Origin: an uncultured Mycoplasma sp.
Lineage (GTDB): Bacteria > Bacillota_I > Bacilli_A > RF39 > UBA660
Reading direction: 5' to 3'
DNA: 11,514 nucleotides
NCBI GenBank assembly: GCA_947388575.1
Contig: CANDSI010000017.1
Coordinates: forward strand, 1 to 11,514
Shown: piece after piece, positions 7,819 through 11,514 of the stretch
Layout of the letters: each line of letters opens with the position of its first letter
Numbering within the stretch: position 1 is the stretch's first letter
Program-made: the position numbers and the translations under genes
Notes under the pieces: model-generated
The model's database searches: none
Seen by the model: only the letters and a program-made list of their open reading frames with translations
What the model was told of the DNA's origin: nothing

Positions 7819-7841
7819 AAAAAAAAGACTTATTTGTCTTT
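7819..7841 (-). terminator. Weak terminator overlapping the end of the helix-turn-helix regulator gene
   Basis: On the minus strand AAAGAC, loop AAATAA (containing the gene's TAA stop), GTCTTT, continuing into eight T in all. The 6-bp stem is A/U-rich, so termination is probably partial. It would lower expression of the downstream ribbon-helix-helix gene relative to the regulator. Confidence 0.5.
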
Positions 7842-8354
7842 CTCATATAATGCTTCTAGGGCAAGCCATGTTTTAACTAAACAACTTCTTTTAATAGTTC
7901 GGACCGTTCTTTCACTTACATTAATTATTTCAGCAATATATTCAGTTGATTTATGAGCAAACAATCCATAAACCAAATATACTGCTTCACCTTTAGTAAG
8001 CCCTTTCGCTAATGATATGATAGAATCATAAAAGTCTGATGCCCATATCATGCTATCGAGTTTTTTAGTAACTGCTTGATCCTGTTTACTAATTATTGTT
8101 TGTTGACTACTTCCTTCTTTTACTTCATAAGAGCCCGTTATTTTAATATTATCTGATATAGGAATATTATAATAAAATTTTACTCCATTGAATTTGTCGA
8201 ACATTCTAGCTAATTTACTTTTAATATCACTAATATCATATTCACTACAAATTCTATCAGAAATTAATCCTTCAAATTCTTCATTTTGCTCTGATATATT
8301 TATTACAGTTGTTGGTAAATTATATATCATATCAAGAGTTAATTTTAAATTCAT
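7830..8354 (-). CDS. Transcription regulator with C-terminal sigma-region-4/LuxR-like helix-turn-helix
   Basis: A 174-aa protein counted from ATG 8354. The C-terminal 55 residues carry a helix-turn-helix of the sigma-70 region 4/ArpU kind: LTKGEAVYLVYGLF, then STEYIAEIINVSERTVRTIK, followed by a closing helix (SCLVKTWLALEALY). The N-terminal 110 residues have no motif I recognise and lack sigma region 2, so it is probably not a full sigma factor; they may sense a ligand or bind polymerase. AAAGGAG stands 9 nt before ATG 8354; an adjacent TTG at 8357 (6 nt spacer) is an alternative start and would add one residue. A strong promoter about 100 nt upstream and a hairpin in the leader suggest tight control. 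It is the first gene of the block leading to the transfer genes, so control of those genes, or of itself, is a reasonable inference. Confidence 0.75.
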   Translation of the reverse strand: MNLKLTLDMIYNLPTTVINISEQNEEFEGLISDRICSEYDISDIKSKLARMFDKFNGVKFYYNIPISDNIKITGSYEVKEGSSQQTIISKQDQAVTKKLDSMIWASDFYDSIISLAKGLTKGEAVYLVYGLFAHKSTEYIAEIINVSERTVRTIKRSCLVKTWLALEALYEKDK

Positions 8355-8375
8355 CAAACCAAGCTCCTTTCTAGC

Positions 8376-8411
8376 AAAAAGAGACTATCAGCTGAAATAC
8401 CAATAATCTCT
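8376..8411 (-). terminator. Leader hairpin with U-run upstream of the regulator (possible attenuator)
   Basis: On the minus strand AGAGATTAT pairs with ATAGTCTCT (nine pairs, one G-U) over a 14-nt loop and is followed by five T, ending some 20 nt before the regulator start and just before its ribosome binding site. Placed between promoter and gene, it has the form of a transcription attenuator. An upstream TTTCA/TGAAA stem (within 8428-8453) could pair instead with the TTTCAG in the loop, which would offer an alternative fold. Confidence 0.5.
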
Positions 8412-8471
8412 ATTTCCATTAATAAATCAGTTTTCAACCCACCTGAAATTGTCATTTATTTTAATGGAAAT
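8412..8471. repeat. Long inverted repeat spanning the regulator promoter and transcript start
   Basis: ATTTCCATTAATAAAT (8412-8427) faces ATTTATTTTAATGGAAAT (8454-8471), complementary apart from a two-base bulge, with a 26-bp centre. One arm covers the -10 box and the other lies in the leader. A further TGGAAAT copy (8475-8481) abuts the -35 box, giving a 10-bp direct repeat. Three related ATTTCCA sites at one promoter look like operator half-sites; a large leader RNA hairpin is also possible. Confidence 0.6.
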
Positions 8472-8486
8472 ATTTGGAAATGTCAA
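8458..8486 (-). promoter_or_regulatory. Near-consensus sigma-A promoter for the regulator gene
   Basis: On the minus strand a perfect TTGACA (8486-8481), a 17-bp spacer and TAAAAT (8463-8458). This is the best promoter in the window. It faces the regulator gene and the block beyond and stands about 20 bp after the terminator that closes the oxidoreductase unit. Confidence 0.8.
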
Positions 8487-8506
8487 GGGCAATACCTAAA
8501 AACATT

Positions 8507-8544
8507 AAAAAATGAGCTATCTCTTTGCAGAATTAACTCATTTT
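8507..8544 (-). terminator. Terminator closing the oxidoreductase transcript
   Basis: On the minus strand AAAATGAG (8544-8537) pairs with CTCATTTT (8516-8509), closing a 20-nt interior that itself can fold partly, followed by a run of six T. It lies 113 nt after the oxidoreductase stop codon; the iteron block therefore falls in the 3' untranslated part of that transcript. The run of T on the plus strand is shorter, so use is mainly on the minus strand. Confidence 0.65.
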
Positions 8545-8656
8545 ACTCCATTATACTCCATTACCCGGAAAAGTCTAGGCAAAAAGTCGGCAAATTTCCG
8601 GCAAGATTTCCGGCAAAAAGTCGGCAAAAAACCGGCAAAATTTCCGACAATGTTCC
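8545..8656. repeat. Seven tandem 11-12 bp iterons plus a short 10-bp direct repeat
   Basis: Read on the plus strand, units begin at 8578, 8589, 8600, 8612, 8623, 8634 and 8646: GGCAAAAAGTC, GGCAAATTTCC, GGCAAGATTTCC, GGCAAAAAGTC, GGCAAAAAACC, GGCAAAATTTCC, GACAATGTTCC. The constant part is GGCAA, the end is GTC or CC, and units 1-3 and 4-6 form a 34-bp higher-order repeat. A related CGGAAAAGTCTA precedes them, and ACTCCATTAT/ACTCCATTAC (8545-8564) is repeated next to it. Spacing of one helical turn suggests protein binding on one DNA face, as for integrase arm sites, a replication initiator or relaxosome proteins. The last unit ends on the base before the oxidoreductase stop codon. Confidence 0.8.
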
Positions 8657-10525
8657 TTAAACTCCTTTATTTTCCACGATTTTTAAGATAGTAGTTATAT
8701 TAAAATGTTCCACTAAAAATCTCAATAAATAAAATCTAATCTTTGCTCTAAACTTACTTTTATCTGTTTTTGCTAATAATCCACCAACAACATTTTTATC
8801 ATCACTTACAGATATAAATGTTAAATACATCTTATCTTCCGGAAACTCTCTAAGCCAAATGTGATAATCATAATCATTTATCATATTCATATAACATTTT
8901 AAATCATTACTTTCTTTATTCAAGTATTTTTTTTCAGAAAACTGCTTATATTCATTTAAGTTTATTGGATATGTATATTTGTTTCTAACTTCAATATTTA
9001 CTGACACTTTTTTATTATTATAATAATTACGAATACCTTTAGCACAAGCAGTTAATATCTCAATTCCAAGAGCTTGATCTTTAATATCTCCTTTTTCACA
9101 TTTTCCTTTTAAAAAATTATTTATATAAACTTCTCTTGATAATTCGTTATAACCTAATATATTCTCTTTTTCTTTATCAGAATATAAATCGCCTAACCTA
9201 ATAACTTCGTGTGGATTACCACCAATTAAGTCTGAATTACGATATATATGAATATCAAAATGTTCTAATCCACCCACTTGTTCTTCTAAAGATAAATCAG
9301 TAGTTCTATCTTTTATCTCTTTAGATTGATAACTGTGAATTTGAATATTCATTAATGGACCTACTTGGATATTTACATATTCATGTCTTATTCTACCGTT
9401 TGACTTATAAAAATCTTTAGTTTCTATCCAACCCCTACGAGAAAATCCATAATGTAAAAGATTTAAGTTACAATGAGTTATTAATTGATTATTTTTATTT
9501 CTGAAATCTAAAGATCCATAAAAGTTCTTTTCACCAAACTTATTAAACTTAGGTAATTCATCTTGATTATAATATTCTGGTATTTGTTGTTCTTTAAAGA
9601 TTCTTTGAAAATCATCTTTATTAAAAATATTTAATTCTTCATTTGGTGTTAATGCACTACTATAAACTTCTGCCTTTGATATTTTTTTATTTCCTTTTAG
9701 TTGATTATTAATCTTTACAAAATCGCTTAACAAATCTATAAAATGGTATCCTGAATGAAATAGCTTTCCATAGCCATATTTATAAGGATGATTCTCTTTT
9801 AATAAATCATGAGGCATCTCCCAGTTTCCATCACAATGATAAATGTCAATATAAGTTATAGGAATTTGATATTTTTTTACTGTATCATTAAGAATCTTTT
9901 TAATATACTCATAGCCCTTATGATACTGTCTTTGACACATTACCTTGCACATAACATCAGTATTATTAGCTAAATCCAAAATATCATAGTATTGTTTTCT
10001 TACTTTTTCAATACTTCTTAAACTTGTCATATTTTTTGTAACTGTAATTGGTTTATCTGTTAAAACATCAAAATTGTTTTCAAGTGCAAAATGAATATAC
10101 ATATTATGAGCTTTCGGTTCAGTTGAAATAATTATATGACTTATTTCTAAAGTTTTGCAAACCGCTAATAAATTACTTTCAATATCTTTGGGTAGTAAAT
10201 CATTATCTTTTATTGTATCACTTAAAGTAAAAATACGTGTACTTTTAAAACCATTATTATCTAAATAATCTCTTACTTCTTGTCTTTTAGAATCTAAATC
10301 TACAAGTAAAGCAAAATTAGTATTATGTTTTTTAAAATAATTAAGATATATTCTTTTTGAATGAGGACCTAATCCTATAAGTGCTATATTTTGTTTTTTA
10401 TTCTTATATTCTCTTATCTTTGCTTCTTTATTAAAACTACGATTCATCATTTTTTCAATGTAAGAAACCTGATTATTTTTCTTATTATTTTTAGATAAAT
10501 CTATTTTAAATTGTGGTGTACTCAT
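8657..10525 (-). CDS. Gfo/Idh/MocA-family NAD(P)-dependent oxidoreductase with long extensions
   Basis: A 622-aa protein. After a 45-residue basic, Asn/Lys-rich leader comes a Rossmann NAD(P)-binding start, NIALIGLGPHSKRIYL (about 46-61; a glycine-rich GxGxxxxR variant), then the acidic strand LLVDLD (73-78). The Gfo/Idh/MocA signature follows: IISTEPKAH with the alanine/helix NMYIHFALENNFDVLTDKP, where Lys158 of DKP is the usual catalytic lysine, and HSGYHFIDLL (257-266), where His261 and Asp264 match the family G-x-H-x-x-D site. Members oxidise or reduce sugars, inositols or related hydroxy compounds; substrate unknown here. Usual family length is 330-400, so about 200 additional residues, including an unassigned C-terminal domain (about 535-622), are unusual. 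No signal peptide: cytoplasmic. AAAGGGAG precedes the ATG; own promoter upstream and own terminator downstream. Possibly cargo, or a flanking chromosomal gene. Confidence 0.85.
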   Translation of the reverse strand: MSTPQFKIDLSKNNKKNNQVSYIEKMMNRSFNKEAKIREYKNKKQNIALIGLGPHSKRIYLNYFKKHNTNFALLVDLDSKRQEVRDYLDNNGFKSTRIFTLSDTIKDNDLLPKDIESNLLAVCKTLEISHIIISTEPKAHNMYIHFALENNFDVLTDKPITVTKNMTSLRSIEKVRKQYYDILDLANNTDVMCKVMCQRQYHKGYEYIKKILNDTVKKYQIPITYIDIYHCDGNWEMPHDLLKENHPYKYGYGKLFHSGYHFIDLLSDFVKINNQLKGNKKISKAEVYSSALTPNEELNIFNKDDFQRIFKEQQIPEYYNQDELPKFNKFGEKNFYGSLDFRNKNNQLITHCNLNLLHYGFSRRGWIETKDFYKSNGRIRHEYVNIQVGPLMNIQIHSYQSKEIKDRTTDLSLEEQVGGLEHFDIHIYRNSDLIGGNPHEVIRLGDLYSDKEKENILGYNELSREVYINNFLKGKCEKGDIKDQALGIEILTACAKGIRNYYNNKKVSVNIEVRNKYTYPINLNEYKQFSEKKYLNKESNDLKCYMNMINDYDYHIWLREFPEDKMYLTFISVSDDKNVVGGLLAKTDKSKFRAKIRFYLLRFLVEHFNITTILKIVENKGV

Positions 10526-10558
10526 AGAAAAAACTCCCTTTCATAAATAATGGTTACT

Positions 10559-10587
10559 ATTATAGGGACTTTTAATATCAAAGTAAA
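10559..10587 (-). promoter_or_regulatory. Promoter of the oxidoreductase gene
   Basis: On the minus strand TTTACT (10587-10582), a 17-bp spacer and a perfect TATAAT (10564-10559), about 34 nt before the ATG. It lies in the 104-bp gap after the Nudix gene. GTTAAT/ATTAAC (within about 10588-10616) forms an inverted repeat just upstream of the -35 box, possibly a binding site. Confidence 0.75.
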
Positions 10588-10629
10588 TTGTTAATTTTTC
10601 AAGCTGTATTAACTCTCATTCAACATAGA

Positions 10630-11169
10630 TTAACTATGATTCTTATAGTATTCTAATATTTTATAATCTCTTCTTACTATAAATTTAGTGTGATAAATGC
10701 TCATCTCTCCATCATATTTAGATGCAATTAAACTATTTTCACAATTCTTAATTTTATCAATAGCTTCTTCTAACTTTAACCAAAGGCAAACTGACTCTTC
10801 ACCTTTTTCCTGTTCTGTAAATGAATCTTTACCTGTATCTTCGATAACATGTGATACATAAACATAAGATGTTTGGATAAAATTGTCATGTGATTTTTGC
10901 TCAACAATCGTTCCTAAGCAATCATCAATATCTACAATACATCCAGTTTCTTCTAATACTTCTCTTTTAAATGCTTTAATCGGATCTTCATTTTCATCAA
11001 TGCCTCCACCAATTAGCTTATATTCATTTTTAATTTTTTTATATAATACTGCTATTTTGCCTTCTGAATTGAATACTAGACCTCTCGCACCATACCTTAT
11101 TCTAGGTTCTTTCATAACTTTAATTTCTTCTTCAAAATCTTCATCAGTAATCTTTCCAATACAAATCAT
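10630..11169 (-). CDS. Nudix hydrolase
   Basis: A 179-aa protein with a complete Nudix box, G-x5-E-x7-REVLEETG-C (residues about 55-77: Gly55, Glu61, Arg69, Glu70, Glu73, Glu74, Gly76), the metal-binding motif that cleaves nucleoside diphosphates linked to another group. Preceding strands (RYGARGLVFNSEGKIAVLYK) and the following ones fit a single Nudix domain; the substrate (oxidised nucleotides, NAD-type or sugar nucleotides) is not shown by the sequence. I place the start at ATG 11169 (MICIGKITDEDF) because AAGG-type bases (AGAAGGCGAG) precede it and because the TATAAT box at 11199-11194 would fall inside a longer reading frame that begins at 11214. The adjacent oxidoreductase has a separate promoter, so a joint pathway is only suggested by proximity. 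Confidence 0.88.
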   Translation of the reverse strand: MICIGKITDEDFEEEIKVMKEPRIRYGARGLVFNSEGKIAVLYKKIKNEYKLIGGGIDENEDPIKAFKREVLEETGCIVDIDDCLGTIVEQKSHDNFIQTSYVYVSHVIEDTGKDSFTEQEKGEESVCLWLKLEEAIDKIKNCENSLIASKYDGEMSIYHTKFIVRRDYKILEYYKNHS

Positions 11170-11193
11170 AATTCTCGCCTTCTTATAACTCAA

Positions 11194-11199
11194 ATTATA
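11194..11199 (-). promoter_or_regulatory. Extended -10 promoter of the Nudix gene
   Basis: On the minus strand TGTTATAAT is an extended -10 (TG-n-TATAAT), 24 nt before the chosen ATG. No good -35 box is visible at 16-18 bp, which is usual for extended -10 promoters. Its upstream part coincides with the terminator of the preceding gene, so the two signals are fused. Confidence 0.65.
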
Positions 11200-11204
11200 A
11201 CACG

Positions 11205-11242
11205 AAAAAAGCAAATCTTCTATATTGATAGATTCGCTTTTT
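11205..11242 (-). terminator. Terminator after the DUF4367-like gene, possibly bidirectional
   Basis: AAAAAGCGAATCT and AGATTTGCTTTTT pair over 13 bp (one G-U) with a loop of about 12 nt, ending in six T on the minus strand. It starts two bases after the stop codon of the right-edge gene. The five T on the plus strand mean it could also stop transcription coming from the left. Confidence 0.85.
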
Positions 11243-11244
11243 AA

Positions 11245-11514
11245 TTATTTAATGATTGATGTAAGTAAATTTATTAATTCATCCTGTGTTACGTCATTCG
11301 TTGAAATATCAAACATTGTTCCATTATAGTTGAATTTTGCTATATACATATTTTCATATTGTGATATTTCTAACTCTGTATTTCCAATTTTTGATTGTTC
11401 TCTATTAAGAAATACAACATCTCTGCGTGTTGGTTCATTTTCATTTGAAAATGCTATACTTATTTTTTTATCTGAATTTGAATACTCTATCAAATAAAAA
11501 TTAAACTTAAAATC
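11245..11514 (-). CDS. C-terminal end of a protein, possibly DUF4367-like (partial, runs off right edge)
   Basis: The frame is open to the right edge (89 sense codons), so the beginning is missing. A TTG at 11493 could open it but has no ribosome binding site, and the frame continues upstream, so this is read as a truncated view of a longer gene. The end, YIAKFNYNGTMFDISTNDVT followed by QDELINLLTSIIK, resembles the close of DUF4367-type extracytoplasmic domains (beta strands, then a D-E-L helix), often found in anti-sigma-like membrane proteins. That match is by eye and weak. A strong terminator follows the TAA. Confidence 0.6.
   Translation of the reverse strand, partial: DFKFNFYLIEYSNSDKKISIAFSNENEPTRRDVVFLNREQSKIGNTELEISQYENMYIAKFNYNGTMFDISTNDVTQDELINLLTSIIK

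Noticed and set aside
8188..8406. Plus-strand open frame opposite the helix-turn-helix regulator
   Set aside because: It lies antisense to a better supported gene and its promoter region, and has no ribosome binding site or domain pattern.
8578..8656. CRISPR array
   Set aside because: Units are only 11-12 bp, directly abutting, with no unique spacers between them and no cas genes in the window.
10610..10640. Terminator after the Nudix gene (CATAG/CTATG stem over the stop codon)
   Set aside because: The five-pair stem has no U-run after it, so it is not supported as a terminator.
10883..11188. Plus-strand open frame of 101 codons opposite the Nudix gene
   Set aside because: Ser/Leu/Ile-rich antisense image of a gene with a full catalytic motif; no ribosome binding site.
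11170..11214. Longer Nudix protein starting at 11214
   Set aside because: The extra 15 codons cover the extended -10 promoter, lack a ribosome binding site and do not belong to the Nudix domain.
1..11514. TGA read as Trp, as in Mollicutes
   Set aside because: Trp codons checked in the genes are TGG, and none of the long frames is interrupted by TGA, so the standard code suffices.

Overview
This AT-rich window, whose genes all read on the minus strand, looks like part of an integrative and conjugative element (or conjugative plasmid) of a low-GC Firmicutes or Mollicutes-related bacterium. The evidence is Gram-positive-type ribosome binding sites (AGGAGG-like), a CnaB-repeat surface protein with a sortase-like tail, a reduced Gram-positive type IV secretion (T4SS) gene set, and TAA as the stop of ten of eleven genes. 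Trp codons are TGG and no gene is broken by TGA, so the Mollicutes TGA=Trp code does not apply. The species cannot be named from this sequence.

Minus-strand order, right to left. (1) 11514-11245: the C-terminal end of a possible DUF4367-like protein, then a terminator that abuts the promoter of the next gene. (2) 11169-10630: a Nudix hydrolase. (3) 10525-8657: a 622-aa Gfo/Idh/MocA-type NAD(P)-dependent oxidoreductase with a strong promoter of its own. (4) 8656-8358: a dense non-coding stretch with seven tandem 11-12 bp iterons directly behind the oxidoreductase stop codon, a terminator, a near-consensus promoter with inverted and direct repeats, and a leader hairpin ending in a U-run. (5) 8354-7538: two small DNA-binding regulators, one with a sigma-region-4/LuxR-like helix-turn-helix and one ribbon-helix-helix protein. 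(6) 7476-6715: a membrane-anchored protein with a long low-complexity stalk, driven by a promoter embedded in a palindrome, then a terminator. (7) 6629-3264: a large thioester-domain/CnaB adhesin interrupted by one in-frame TAG. (8) 3210-1: SSB, an unknown 194-aa protein, a VirB2-like pilin, a VirB6-like channel protein and the start of a VirB3/PrgI-like protein, tightly packed; a VirB4 ATPase would be expected just beyond the left edge.

Inferred logic: the 8.4-8.5 kb promoter and the two regulators probably control the element; SSB and the VirB2-VirB6-VirB3 proteins would process and export single-stranded DNA; the surface protein would promote attachment to host tissue or recipient cells. 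The oxidoreductase, Nudix and DUF4367-like genes are either cargo or flanking chromosome, and the iteron block is the best candidate for an element border or recombinase/replication site. The most notable feature is the adhesin: its reading frame is otherwise complete, but a TAG stands two codons from where the thioester cysteine is expected, and the cysteine codon itself reads Trp.
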